Shown: positions 38,004 to 47,306 of the stretch, piece after piece
Layout: each line of letters begins with the position of its first letter
How positions within the stretch are numbered: position 1 is the stretch's first letter
Origin: Thermoplasmata archaeon
GTDB taxonomy: Archaea; Thermoplasmatota; Thermoplasmata; Lutacidiplasmatales; UBA184
Length of the DNA stretch: 64,000 bases
Reading direction: 5' to 3'
Assembly (NCBI GenBank): GCA_027306505.1
Contig: DAHUZP010000083.1
Location: 1-64,000 of the forward strand
Translations under genes and position numbers: made by a program
Notes under the pieces: model-generated
Databases searched by the model: none
Seen by the model: only the letters and a program-made list of their open reading frames with translations
What the model was told of the DNA's origin: nothing

Positions 38004-39197
38004 CTACAGGAGGTTCTCGAACTCCTTCGTGACCTCGGGATACTTGTCCTTGACCGCCTTGAGGATGTTGAGGACGGAGAGCTTCTCGAGCTTGACGCCT
38101 GCGAGCGCGTCGATGATCTTGTCGAAGATCTCGTCGGGCAGGGAGACCAGCTTCTCCTTCGCGACCCAGTTGCGCAGCAGCTTCTCCTCGAGCACGGCGC
38201 GCCAGCCCTGGTCGTACTTCATGAGGAACGTCCTCGAGACGTCGCCCGTCTGCGCCGCCTCGGCCGCGACCTTCCCCGCGATCTTCCCGGCGATGCACCC
38301 GTTCGCGATGCCTCCACCGGTGAGCGGGTCGATCATCCGGGCCGCGTCCCCCACGAGCAGGAGGCCGTCCGTGACCGACTGCTTGATCGGAGGGGAGATG
38401 GAGACCCCGCCACCGACCATGTCGATCTTCTTCCCCTTGGAGTAGCCGGGGTGGTGCTCGATCCAGCGGTCGAGGTAGTCCTTGGTCTCGGCCGCGTTCT
38501 TGATCTGGGAGACCTGGACACCGATGCCTACGTTGGCGAGCCCGTCGCCCTTGGGGAACACCCAGACGTAGCCGCCCGGGGCGACCTTGCCCAGGTAGAA
38601 GTCACAGTAGCGGACGTCGGAGTCCACGTTGGTCATCCGGTACTGCAGGCAGGAGTCCATGTCGCGGAGCTGGAGGTTCGTGGGGAGCCCCGCCCATCGT
38701 CCCACCTGGCTCTCGAAGCCGTCCGCCCCGACCGTGATCTTCGCGTGGATCTCGAAGGGCTGGCCGAAGTGGGTCGCCTTGACGCCGACGATCGCCCCGT
38801 TCTTCCGGAGCAGGGCCTTCGCGTGGGTCTTGAGATGGATGGTGGTGTTCGCGTTCGCGGCGTCGATGGCGAGCTGCTTGTCGAACGCATCGCGCTCGAC
38901 GACGTAGCCCACCTCGTTGCCCGCGTGCTTCTCGTTGATCTCCATCACCTTCTCGGAGGGGGAGTAGATGCGGGCCCCCTCCACCTCGAGGTTGATCCAG
39001 CGGTTCGACGGGGTGATGCCCACGTCGCTCAGCCAGGCCTTCGACATCCCCTCGCCGCACCGGACGGGGGAGCCGATCTCCTGGCGCTTCTCGATCATGA
39101 TGACGCTCGCGCCGCTCTTGGCGGCCCACTTGGCGGTCATGCTGCCGGCGGGACCGGCTCCCACGACCAGTACATCGCAACGAAGGTCCGCGACCAT
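38004..39197 (-). CDS. Geranylgeranyl reductase family (digeranylgeranylglycerophospholipid reductase)
   Basis: CDVLVVGAGPAGSMTAKWAAKSGASVIMIEKRQEIGSPVRCGEGMSKAWL...GDAARMIDPLTGGGIANGCIAGKIA. Confidence 0.93.
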   Translation of the reverse strand: MVADLRCDVLVVGAGPAGSMTAKWAAKSGASVIMIEKRQEIGSPVRCGEGMSKAWLSDVGITPSNRWINLEVEGARIYSPSEKVMEINEKHAGNEVGYVVERDAFDKQLAIDAANANTTIHLKTHAKALLRKNGAIVGVKATHFGQPFEIHAKITVGADGFESQVGRWAGLPTNLQLRDMDSCLQYRMTNVDSDVRYCDFYLGKVAPGGYVWVFPKGDGLANVGIGVQVSQIKNAAETKDYLDRWIEHHPGYSKGKKIDMVGGGVSISPPIKQSVTDGLLLVGDAARMIDPLTGGGIANGCIAGKIAGKVAAEAAQTGDVSRTFLMKYDQGWRAVLEEKLLRNWVAKEKLVSLPDEIFDKIIDALAGVKLEKLSVLNILKAVKDKYPEVTKEFENLL

Positions 39198-39293
39198 CTC
39201 TTCCCTTCCTCCCCCTACCTCGTGTGGACCTTGAACGGACCCCTCAGCGTCGCTCGTCCCCCGCGACCCTCGACCACCTGGACGCTCGGCCCC

Positions 39294-39485
39294 TCACCGG
39301 ATGGTGATGGCGCCCACCGGACAGGCGCGGACGCAGATATTGCAGCGGGTGCAGACGTCCTCGTCGAACCCGATGCGCCACTCGTCGAGATAGATGCAGT
39401 TGAGCGGGCATATGCCGACGCACGCTCCGCAGGAGACGCAGACCTCCCCGCTCGATTCGATGTGCAGGTCCTTCTTGCTCGGCAC
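39294..39485 (-). CDS. 2x[4Fe-4S] ferredoxin
   Basis: CVSCGACVGICPLNCIYLDEWRIGFDEDVCTRCNICVRACPVGAI. Confidence 0.93.
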   Translation of the reverse strand: MPSKKDLHIESSGEVCVSCGACVGICPLNCIYLDEWRIGFDEDVCTRCNICVRACPVGAITIR

Positions 39486-39558
39486 GGCCCTCCTGGCGGA
39501 GCGGTCGGACCCCGCGCCTGGGGATAATTAACCTTTCGAATCCAGGGCCTGACGCGTC

Positions 39559-40584
39559 CTACCCCCCTTCCGTGGGGGTCCCGACGGCGTTCGGGATGGC
39601 CGCGGAGGTCGCGGAGGGGACCTCGGTCCCGGCGGGCCCTTCCATCCCTTCTTCCGCGAGCCATCGCTCGGCATCGATCGCGGCCATGCAACCCATCCCC
39701 GCCGCCGTCACGGCCTGACGGTAGCGGTGGTCGTGGACGTCGCCCGCGGCGAAGACCCCGGGGACGCTCGTGAGGGTGTGCTCCTTCGTCCGTAGGTACC
39801 CGTTAGGTTCGAGCTCGAGTGCCCCCCGGAAGAGGGCGGTCGTGGGCTCGTGACCGATCGCGACGAACACACCACCGCAGGGGACGGTGCGCACCTCACC
39901 GGTTCGGATATCCTTCAGGCGCGCGCCCGTGACCGAGCCCTCGCCCAGGACCTCTTCGACGACCGCGTTCCAAATGAAGCGGATCTTGGGGTTCTTCTGG
40001 GCCCGCTCGACCATGATCCGGCTCGCCCGGAGCGCGTCGCGCCGGTGCACCACGGTCACCTGCTTCGCGAACTTGGTGAGGAAGGTCGCCTCTTCGAGCG
40101 CGGTGTCGCCGCCCCCTATGACGAGGAGGTCCCGGCCCTTGAAGAAGAACCCGTCGCACGTCGCGCACGCGGAGACCCCGTGCCCCCGCAGCTTCTCCTC
40201 CCCGGGCACGTTGAGCCACTTCGCCTGGGCCCCCGTCGCGACGATCACGGCGTCCGCGACCACTTCCGCGCCCCCGGAGGTGCGGAGATGGAAGGGACGT
40301 GAGCGGACCTCGAGCCGGGAGACGCTGTCGTCCAGGATCCGGGTGCCGAAGCGCTCGGCCTGCTTGCGGATGAGGTCCATGAGCTCCGGCCCTTGGATCC
40401 CGTCCGGGAACCCGGGATAGTTCTCGACCTCGTTGGTGATCATGAGCTGGCCCCCCGCGGGGACGCCCGCGATGAGCACGGGGCGAAGGTTCGCCCGCGC
40501 CGTGTAGATGGCCGCGGTGAGGCCGGCGGGTCCACTGCCGATGATCGCGACTCGGGTCCGAACGGGCGACGACTGGGAGGTCAT
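39559..40584 (-). CDS. trxB: Thioredoxin reductase
   Basis: VAIIGSGPAGLTAAIYTARA, GVSACATCDGFFFKGRDLLVIGGGDTALEEA, GVFAAGDVHD; ATG 40584. Confidence 0.93.
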   Translation of the reverse strand: MTSQSSPVRTRVAIIGSGPAGLTAAIYTARANLRPVLIAGVPAGGQLMITNEVENYPGFPDGIQGPELMDLIRKQAERFGTRILDDSVSRLEVRSRPFHLRTSGGAEVVADAVIVATGAQAKWLNVPGEEKLRGHGVSACATCDGFFFKGRDLLVIGGGDTALEEATFLTKFAKQVTVVHRRDALRASRIMVERAQKNPKIRFIWNAVVEEVLGEGSVTGARLKDIRTGEVRTVPCGGVFVAIGHEPTTALFRGALELEPNGYLRTKEHTLTSVPGVFAAGDVHDHRYRQAVTAAGMGCMAAIDAERWLAEEGMEGPAGTEVPSATSAAIPNAVGTPTEGG

Positions 40585-41273
40585 GGGTTCCTTCTCCTCC
40601 GGCGCGGGGGTCCGTGAGAAGGCCCTCGAGAGGTCATAACGAGATGGTCCGCCTGTGAGGGTCTCGCGTACCCGCCCCTCCAGAAGACCAGCGGGAGCCC
40701 GTGGGCGCCGCTTCCGTGCTCCAGGGAGACCACGCGCCCCAGGAACAGGACGTGCGTCGCGTAGGAGAAGGAGCGGACCACCTCGCACTCGAAGGAGGTG
40801 AGGCCGCCGTCCAACCAGGCGTGCCCGAGCGGGCCCCGGTGGAACGGCACGCCCTGGAACTTCTCAAAGGAGGGGATGCGGGACGCGAAGAGCTCGGAAA
40901 GATGGCCTTGCGCGGAGGAGAGGACCGTGACCCCGAAGCGCCCCGAGCGCTGCACCACCGGGGTCGTGTCCGCGTTCCGGTTGAGCGAGATGAGCACCGT
41001 CGGGGGCTCCAAGCTCACGGAGAGGAACGCGTTCACCGTCATCCCGACGTCCCGGTCCACGTGGCGCGCGGTGACCACGGTCACCCCCGTCGCGAAGCGG
41101 CCCATCAGGTCTCGGAAGACGGCGGCGTCGACGGGGGGTGGGGCGGCGGGGGAGGCGACAGCGGGAGGGCGCTCGGGAAGCGGCGGTCGGACCCCTCCGC
41201 CCTCCTCCATCGCCCGCCGGGCCCCGCCCCCCCGCGGACCGACCGGCTTGGCGCGGGTCCCCCCCTTCCCCAC
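40581..41273 (-). CDS. Flavin reductase family protein
   Basis: FRDLMGRFATGVTVVTARHVDRDVGMTVNAFLSVSLEPPTVLISLNRNADTTPVVQRSGRFGVTVLSSAQ. Confidence 0.88.
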   Translation of the reverse strand: MGKGGTRAKPVGPRGGGARRAMEEGGGVRPPLPERPPAVASPAAPPPVDAAVFRDLMGRFATGVTVVTARHVDRDVGMTVNAFLSVSLEPPTVLISLNRNADTTPVVQRSGRFGVTVLSSAQGHLSELFASRIPSFEKFQGVPFHRGPLGHAWLDGGLTSFECEVVRSFSYATHVLFLGRVVSLEHGSGAHGLPLVFWRGGYARPSQADHLVMTSRGPSHGPPRRRRRNP

Positions 41274-41276
41274 GGC

Positions 41277-42530
41277 TCACTCCTCCCGCCAGCGGAAGGC
41301 GAAGACCGCGGCGACGAAGGTGATGCTGGCCATGATCGCGATGAGCCCCAGGTCAACGAGCGCCTGGGCGGTGTTGGAGAAGACGCTCACCGACTGGATC
41401 CCGTTGATGACGTAGTAGAGCGGCCAGATCCGAGCGTAGGGCTGGAGCCAGGAGGGCATCACCGAGACCGGGATGAAAGCGCCGGAGAGGAACATCATCG
41501 GGAAGGCGAACAGGTTCGAGATGATCCCCGCGGTCTCGGCCTTTTTCGAAAGGGTGCCGATGAGCATCCCCAGCGCCGCGAAGAAGAGGGGGCCGAGGAG
41601 GAGGAAGGGGATGATCAGCGGGCCGACGATCACGTGGGCCCCGAAGACCAGGACCCCCGTCACGAAGAGGATCACCGTGGAGATGATGGTCATGAGCCAG
41701 TTCCAGAGGATGAGGGAGAGGAGCCACTCCCCCTTCGTGAGCGGCGTCAGGGAGAGCGCCTTGAACAGCTTCTCCTTCTTGTACTCGGCCGTCACGTTCA
41801 CCATGGCGAAGAGCGGGTTCATCAGGATCGCGAACCCGATGAGACCGGGGACCTCGTAGTCGATGGTCTTCGGCGTGTAGGTCGTCGAGCTCACCGCGGT
41901 CGGGGTGGGGAAGTAGGCGACGGGCGGCAGGCCGCGGGTGTTGAACGTGTTGAGCGCGCTGGAGACGGCCCCCTCCACGATCCCCGCCGAGGCCTGGTCG
42001 AACGGGTTGACGAAGAGATGCACCTCCGCGGGCACACCGACCTGATGGCCGTAGGTCAAGTTCCAGAGCCGCTCCCCAAAGCCGGGGGGGATCACGATCC
42101 CGTTCGAGTAGGAATGCTGGGACATGTACAGGCTCATGTTGCCCGCGTTCGCGGAGACGTTGTGGATCGAGACCAGTCCCGTCTGGTCGAGGTAGTGGTA
42201 GAAGGCGAGGGTCGTCGAGTTGTTCCCGTCCTGGTTCTGCACGTAGAGCGCGACACTGGACGGTGAGCTGCTGGACCCGAAGATCGCCCCGAACATCAGG
42301 ACCAGGATGAACGGGAAGAGCAGCGTGAAGAAGACCGCCTCCGGGCTCCGCAGGTAGGAGCGTGCGTAGAGGACGAAGTTCGCCCAGACGCGACGCGGGT
42401 TGAGCGGCCCCCCCGAGGAGCTCCGTCGGGGGCGGGGGGCGGGAGCGGCGCTCGCCTCCGGGGCGATCGCCTCCTTGGGAGCGGACGCCGGCAACGGCTT
42501 GGGGGACCCCTTGCCCTGGTCGGTGGTCAT
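41277..42530 (-). CDS. ABC-2 type transporter permease (paralogue)
   Basis: SYLRSPEAVFFTLLFPFILVLMFGAIFG...VPGLIGFAILMNPLFAMVNVTAEYKKEKLFKALSLTPLTKGEWLLSLIL. Confidence 0.9.
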   Translation of the reverse strand: MTTDQGKGSPKPLPASAPKEAIAPEASAAPAPRPRRSSSGGPLNPRRVWANFVLYARSYLRSPEAVFFTLLFPFILVLMFGAIFGSSSSPSSVALYVQNQDGNNSTTLAFYHYLDQTGLVSIHNVSANAGNMSLYMSQHSYSNGIVIPPGFGERLWNLTYGHQVGVPAEVHLFVNPFDQASAGIVEGAVSSALNTFNTRGLPPVAYFPTPTAVSSTTYTPKTIDYEVPGLIGFAILMNPLFAMVNVTAEYKKEKLFKALSLTPLTKGEWLLSLILWNWLMTIISTVILFVTGVLVFGAHVIVGPLIIPFLLLGPLFFAALGMLIGTLSKKAETAGIISNLFAFPMMFLSGAFIPVSVMPSWLQPYARIWPLYYVINGIQSVSVFSNTAQALVDLGLIAIMASITFVAAVFAFRWREE

Positions 42531-43453
42531 TCCCTACGCACCTCCCCGGTCTCATCGAGCTCGCCCACCATCGAGATGAAGACGTTCTCGAGCGTGTCGC
42601 GCTCCGTGTTGATCTCGGGCCAGGGGAGCCCCGAGCGGTCCACCACCTCCAACGCGCGGAGGAGCACGCCCTTCTGCTGGATCGGGACGATGACCGTTCC
42701 GTCGTGGACCTTGAGCCCCGCTCCGACCTCCCTTTCGAGGAGGGAGATGAGCTCTGGAACCGCCTTCAGGACCAGGCGGGGGCCCTGCCCGTGCCGCTCG
42801 ATGAGCTCGGTCGGTGACCCCTCCGTCACGATCGTCCCGTGGTGAAGGATCGCGACGCGGTCCGCGAGCTGCTCCGCCTCCTCCAGGTAGTGGGTGGTGA
42901 GGAAGATGGTCCGCCCTTCCTTCTGCAGCTCCCGAAGGAGCTCCCAGACCGCGCGCCGGGCCTGAGGGTCGAGCCCCGTGGTCGGCTCGTCCAGGAAGAG
43001 GAGCTCCGGGTCGTTCACCAGCGCGAGAGCGACCCCGAGCTTCTGCTTCTGCCCGCCGGAGAGCTTGTCGTAGGTGTCGTCCGCCTTCTCCTCCAACAGG
43101 ACCCGGTGCAGGACCTCTTGCGGATCGACGCTCACCCCGAAGAGGCGGGCGTAGTAGCGGACCGCCTCCCTGGGGGTGACCTTGTCGAAGAAGCGGAACC
43201 CCTGGGGCATCACCCCGACCTTGCGGTGGAGCTCGCCCGCGTGCCGCCAGGGGTCGAGCCCGAGCACGTGGACCATCCCCGAGCTCGCCCGGCGGAGCCC
43301 CTCGAGGATCTCCACCGTGGTGGTCTTACCGGCCCCGTTCGGTCCGAGGAAGGAGAAGACCTGCCCGCGGGGGACCCGAAAGGTGATGCCGTCCACGGCC
43401 CGGAGCGGCCCGTACTGCTTGACGAGGCCCTCGACCTCGATGATCGCGTCCAT
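42527..43453 (-). CDS. ABC transporter ATP-binding protein (paralogue)
   Basis: GPNGAGKTTTVEILEGL, LSGGQKQKLGVA, LLFLDEPTTGLD. Confidence 0.95.
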   Translation of the reverse strand: MDAIIEVEGLVKQYGPLRAVDGITFRVPRGQVFSFLGPNGAGKTTTVEILEGLRRASSGMVHVLGLDPWRHAGELHRKVGVMPQGFRFFDKVTPREAVRYYARLFGVSVDPQEVLHRVLLEEKADDTYDKLSGGQKQKLGVALALVNDPELLFLDEPTTGLDPQARRAVWELLRELQKEGRTIFLTTHYLEEAEQLADRVAILHHGTIVTEGSPTELIERHGQGPRLVLKAVPELISLLEREVGAGLKVHDGTVIVPIQQKGVLLRALEVVDRSGLPWPEINTERDTLENVFISMVGELDETGEVRRE

Positions 43454-43636
43454 CGGTCGGCCCGTCCGACGGCCTTCCCCGTATAATGACTAGTTCGGCA
43501 CGGCGCGCCCGTCCAGGGGTCGATGGCGGTGCCGTTCCCTGGCAGAGGGACGGTCTTCCTCCCGGACGACCCCCGAACCCCCGGCAGCAGGTGAGGCGCA
43601 GGACTTAACCCTCGGGCGAACTTCCTTCGGGGCACC

Positions 43637-45703
43637 GTGACCGCCCCCGCGTCGGAACCCAGGACGTCTCCCCCGGCGTTCTCCCCCGCACCCTCGGGAA
43701 GCCCGACCCCCCGTACAGGTGGCGGCCGGGAAGCCGTGCCCTCGCGGGAAGGCGGGGCTTCCGCTGGGGGAAGGACGACACCCAGCTCGAAGGCGACGGA
43801 CCCAGGGCCCACGGGCCGGTCCGGGGGAGGCGGGCACGCTTCCGCCGCATCTCACGACCCGCAAACCCCCTTCTCCGGTGCCCGCTGGTGGGCCTGGGGG
43901 AACATCTCCCGACGTTATCCCCCTGCTCGCGCGGAGCAGGTCAAGGAGTTCCTTCGGCACCAGTTGGGGCTCCCCCCGATGGGCGCCGGAGGTCCGGCGG
44001 TGGACCTCGAGACCCTGCACATCCCCCCGAGCCGGCTCACGAGCGCCGAGGTGCAGGAGATCCGGGCGCTGCTCCCCACCGGCCACGCGAGCGATCAGCG
44101 GGAGGAGAGGCTCCTACACTCCTTCGGACGGTCCTATATCGACGTGGTGACCGCGCGGCGGGGTCACCTGCGTACCGTCACGGACGTCGTCGCGCACCCC
44201 GCGTCGGTCCAGGAGGTCGAGGACCTCGTCCACTACGCCCACACCCACGACCTCGCGATCGTGCCCTGGGGCGGCGGGACCAGCGTGGTGGGAGGCGTGG
44301 ACCCTGAGGCGGGCGGCCATCGCGGGGTCCTCACCCTGTCGTTGCAGCGGCTGATGGACCCGATGGGGCTCGACACGCTGAGCCGCCTCGCCCGCTTCCA
44401 GTGCGGCATCCACGGGCCGGACCTCGAGAAGTACCTCAACGACCGGGGGTACACCCTGGGACACTTCCCGCAGTCCTTCGAGTTCTCCACCCTCGGCGGG
44501 TGGCTCGCGACGCGCTCCAGCGGGCAAGCCTCCTCCCGGTACGGGGAGGTCAGCGACCGCCTCCACGGCGCGACCGTCGTGACCCCGGTGGGGACGCTCC
44601 GTTGGGAGCGCGGCGTCGCCGAGTCCTCCGGCCCGGACCCCAGTGCGCTCCTCCCCGGCTCCGAAGGCACCCTGGGGATCTTCGTCGAGGCGACGCTCGC
44701 GGTGGAGCCCCTGCCGGTCCGCACCTCCTACCGGGCGGCGATCTTCCCGGACTGGGCGAGCGGCGTCGCCGCCTGCCGGGAGCTCTCCCAGGAAGGCCCC
44801 GCGCCGGCCGTGCTCCGCCTCTCCGACCCGACGGAGACCATGCTCACCTTCGAGGGAAGGCCCCCCGCCGAGACCGCGGGCGAGAAGATGCGCCAGCGGC
44901 TCGAACGGGAGTACATCGGGCTCCACAAGCTCGAGGAGGGGTCGATGTGCCTCGCGGTCATCGGCTACGAAGGGACCGAGCGGGAGGTCCGCCACGGGGA
45001 GGAACGACGCAAGGAGGTGCTCAAGGCCGGTGGGGGGGTCGATGTCGGCTCTCGGGCCGGGAGCACCTGGCAGGAGGAGCGCTTCCTGCTCCCCTACCTC
45101 CGGGACGACCTGCTGGAGGACGGCTGGCTCGTCGAGACGCTGGAGACCGGGGCCGCCTGGAGCGAGGTGGAGGGGCTCACCTCCCAGGTGACGGAGGCGC
45201 TCCAGCAGGCCGCACGACGTAGCAAGTTCCCCCTCCTCAGCGCGGCGCACCTCTCCCACACCTCCCGGACCGGATCGGGGATCTACTTCACCATCATGGC
45301 CCCGCAGAACCCGCACGACCCGGTCGGGCAGTGGCTCGTCCTGAAGGAGGCGGCCACCGAGACCCTGCTCCACGCCGGAGGGGTGCTAAGCCACCACCAC
45401 GGAGTAGGGAAGATGCACCGACCCTGGGTCGGAAGCTATCGCCAGCGGATGGGGCGCCTGTCGCTGGACGCGGCGAAGCAGGCCTTCGATCCTCTGGGGG
45501 TCCTGAACCCGGGGAAGACCCTCGCGGAACCCTCGACCGAACCCGGCGCGACCGCCCCCGCACGGGCGGCCGCGACCGGAGCGAAGGCCCCCTCCACGCC
45601 CCCACGGCCCAACCCCTCCGCTCCCGCGGGCGGGGTCCCTTCCAAGCCCCGTGCCCCTGGCGAGGAGCCTTCGACGGAGGATGCCGCCACCACCCACCGC
45701 TGA
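43637..45703 (+). CDS. FAD-linked oxidase, alkyl-dihydroxyacetonephosphate synthase (AGPS)-like
   Basis: WWAWGNISRRYPP, RHLRTVTDVVAHP-type FAD-binding entry, IVPWGGGTSVVGGVD, GPDLEKYLNDRGYTLGHFPQSFEFSTLGGWLATRSSGQASSRYGEVSDRLHGATVVTPVG, LSHHHGVGKMHRPW; TATA-like acttaac about 30 nt before GTG. Confidence 0.88.
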   Translation: MTAPASEPRTSPPAFSPAPSGSPTPRTGGGREAVPSREGGASAGGRTTPSSKATDPGPTGRSGGGGHASAASHDPQTPFSGARWWAWGNISRRYPPARAEQVKEFLRHQLGLPPMGAGGPAVDLETLHIPPSRLTSAEVQEIRALLPTGHASDQREERLLHSFGRSYIDVVTARRGHLRTVTDVVAHPASVQEVEDLVHYAHTHDLAIVPWGGGTSVVGGVDPEAGGHRGVLTLSLQRLMDPMGLDTLSRLARFQCGIHGPDLEKYLNDRGYTLGHFPQSFEFSTLGGWLATRSSGQASSRYGEVSDRLHGATVVTPVGTLRWERGVAESSGPDPSALLPGSEGTLGIFVEATLAVEPLPVRTSYRAAIFPDWASGVAACRELSQEGPAPAVLRLSDPTETMLTFEGRPPAETAGEKMRQRLEREYIGLHKLEEGSMCLAVIGYEGTEREVRHGEERRKEVLKAGGGVDVGSRAGSTWQEERFLLPYLRDDLLEDGWLVETLETGAAWSEVEGLTSQVTEALQQAARRSKFPLLSAAHLSHTSRTGSGIYFTIMAPQNPHDPVGQWLVLKEAATETLLHAGGVLSHHHGVGKMHRPWVGSYRQRMGRLSLDAAKQAFDPLGVLNPGKTLAEPSTEPGATAPARAAATGAKAPSTPPRPNPSAPAGGVPSKPRAPGEEPSTEDAATTHR

Positions 45704-47306
45704 TCCTGGCGGGAGCCCCCCGCTCGGGAACGACCGGGAGCGCCGGTGGTCGGAGCTCGGGAGCGGAGAGTTCGACCTGCTCGTGGTGGGCGGGGGCATC
45801 ACGGGGGCCGGGATCGCCCAGGTCGCGACGGCCCGTGGCTACCGGGTCGCGCTCGTGGAGAGAGAGGACTTCGGAGGAGGGACCTCAGGGGCGACCTCCA
45901 AGATGCTGCACGGGGGGCTGCGCTACCTGCAGCAGCGCAAGGTCGGGCTCGTCCGCGAGGCGCTGCACGAGCGCGGTCGGCTCGTTCGGATGCTCGGCAC
46001 CCAACGGGTCCAGAGCACGCCCTTCCTCCTGCCGTTGGACGGCTCGTTCGGCCACCGGCTCGGCCTCCGGTTCGGGACCTGGCTCTACCAGAGGCTCTCC
46101 GGCGACCTCGCCCTGGGACCGAGGAAGGTCCTCTCCCGCGCCGAGGTGACCCAACAGGTCCCCTTCCTCTCGATGGAGGGGGTCCGGGGCGGGGTCCTCT
46201 ACTTGGAGGGGGTCGTCGACGATGTTCTCCTCACCCTCACCCGTGTCGGGCAGGCCGCGCACGGGGGGGCCCTCGTGCTGAACCACGTGGAAGCGATCGC
46301 TCCCCTTCTGGACGGCTCCGGTCACCTCCAGGGCGTGCGCGTCCGCGACCGGAGGAGCGGCCGGGAGGAGGACGTCCGTGCCCGCAAGGTGATCAACGCG
46401 GCGGGGGTCTGGTCCTCCGGGTGGGCGGGCGTCGACCGTACCCCGAAGCTCCGACCGTCGAAGGGGGTCCACCTGGTCTTCCGCAGGAAGCGCCTGCCTC
46501 TCGAGGTCGCGGTCGTCCTTTCGGCCCCGGAGGGGCGATGGGTCTTCGCCCTCCCCTACGGCCCGCTCGCCATCGTCGGGACGACGGACACCGACTATCC
46601 GGGTGACCCCTCCCGTATCCGGGCCGAGCCGGAGGACCTAAGCTACCTCATCGAGGTCGCTCGCCGGTGCTTCCCTTCCCTTGACCTTTCGCTCAAGGAT
46701 GTGGTGGACGTGTATGCGGGGCTGCGGCCGCTCCTGGACGGCGGTGCCGCGAGGACCAACGACCTCTCCCGGGAGGACGTGGTACATGAGGGCCCTGGCG
46801 GGCTCCTCACGGTCGCGGGAGGGAAGCTGACCACCCATCGGGCGATGGCGGACAGGGCCCTCGACGTGGGCGGCCTCTCCCCCCGGGGAACCTCCCACCC
46901 TGCTCCCTCTCCAGCGGGAGCGATCTCGGAGGAGGGGGAGCCCTGGGGATCGTGGGAGTTCCCTCCGCTCTGGCGGGGGACGGCCTGCCCGGGGGCGGAC
47001 CTCGTCGCCCGGGCGCTCGCGCAGGAGAGCGCGGCGAGGGCCTCGCTCCTAAGGCCGTGGGTCGAGGCCGGGATCCGGGTCACCGGCGCGTCGAGCCTGG
47101 GCGACCTCATGGACCGACGGCTGCACACCCTCCAGCGTCTCGATCCGCACTTCGAAGAGGTCGTGGACGAGGTCGCCCGGGAGGCCCAACCCCTCCTGGG
47201 GTGGTCGGACGCCGTGCGGGAGCGGGAGCGAGAGGATTATCTCACCCGGGTCCGATTCGAGACGCAGGCGGTCCGCTCGGAACGGGGGGACCGGGACGCT
47301 CCATGA
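45681..47306 (+). CDS. FAD-dependent glycerol-3-phosphate dehydrogenase (GlpD/GlpA family)
   Basis: FDLLVVGGGITGAGIAQVATARGYRVALVEREDFGGGTSGATSKMLHGGLRYLQQ...INAAGVWSSGWA...VVDVYAGLRPLL; ATG 45681 overlaps AGPS end. Confidence 0.92.
   Translation: MPPPPTADPGGSPPLGNDRERRWSELGSGEFDLLVVGGGITGAGIAQVATARGYRVALVEREDFGGGTSGATSKMLHGGLRYLQQRKVGLVREALHERGRLVRMLGTQRVQSTPFLLPLDGSFGHRLGLRFGTWLYQRLSGDLALGPRKVLSRAEVTQQVPFLSMEGVRGGVLYLEGVVDDVLLTLTRVGQAAHGGALVLNHVEAIAPLLDGSGHLQGVRVRDRRSGREEDVRARKVINAAGVWSSGWAGVDRTPKLRPSKGVHLVFRRKRLPLEVAVVLSAPEGRWVFALPYGPLAIVGTTDTDYPGDPSRIRAEPEDLSYLIEVARRCFPSLDLSLKDVVDVYAGLRPLLDGGAARTNDLSREDVVHEGPGGLLTVAGGKLTTHRAMADRALDVGGLSPRGTSHPAPSPAGAISEEGEPWGSWEFPPLWRGTACPGADLVARALAQESAARASLLRPWVEAGIRVTGASSLGDLMDRRLHTLQRLDPHFEEVVDEVAREAQPLLGWSDAVREREREDYLTRVRFETQAVRSERGDRDAP

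Noticed and set aside
37572-39527. 651-aa plus-strand ORF
   Set aside because: Only its first about 60 aa (CBS half) is real; the rest is antisense to the geranylgeranyl reductase and ferredoxin
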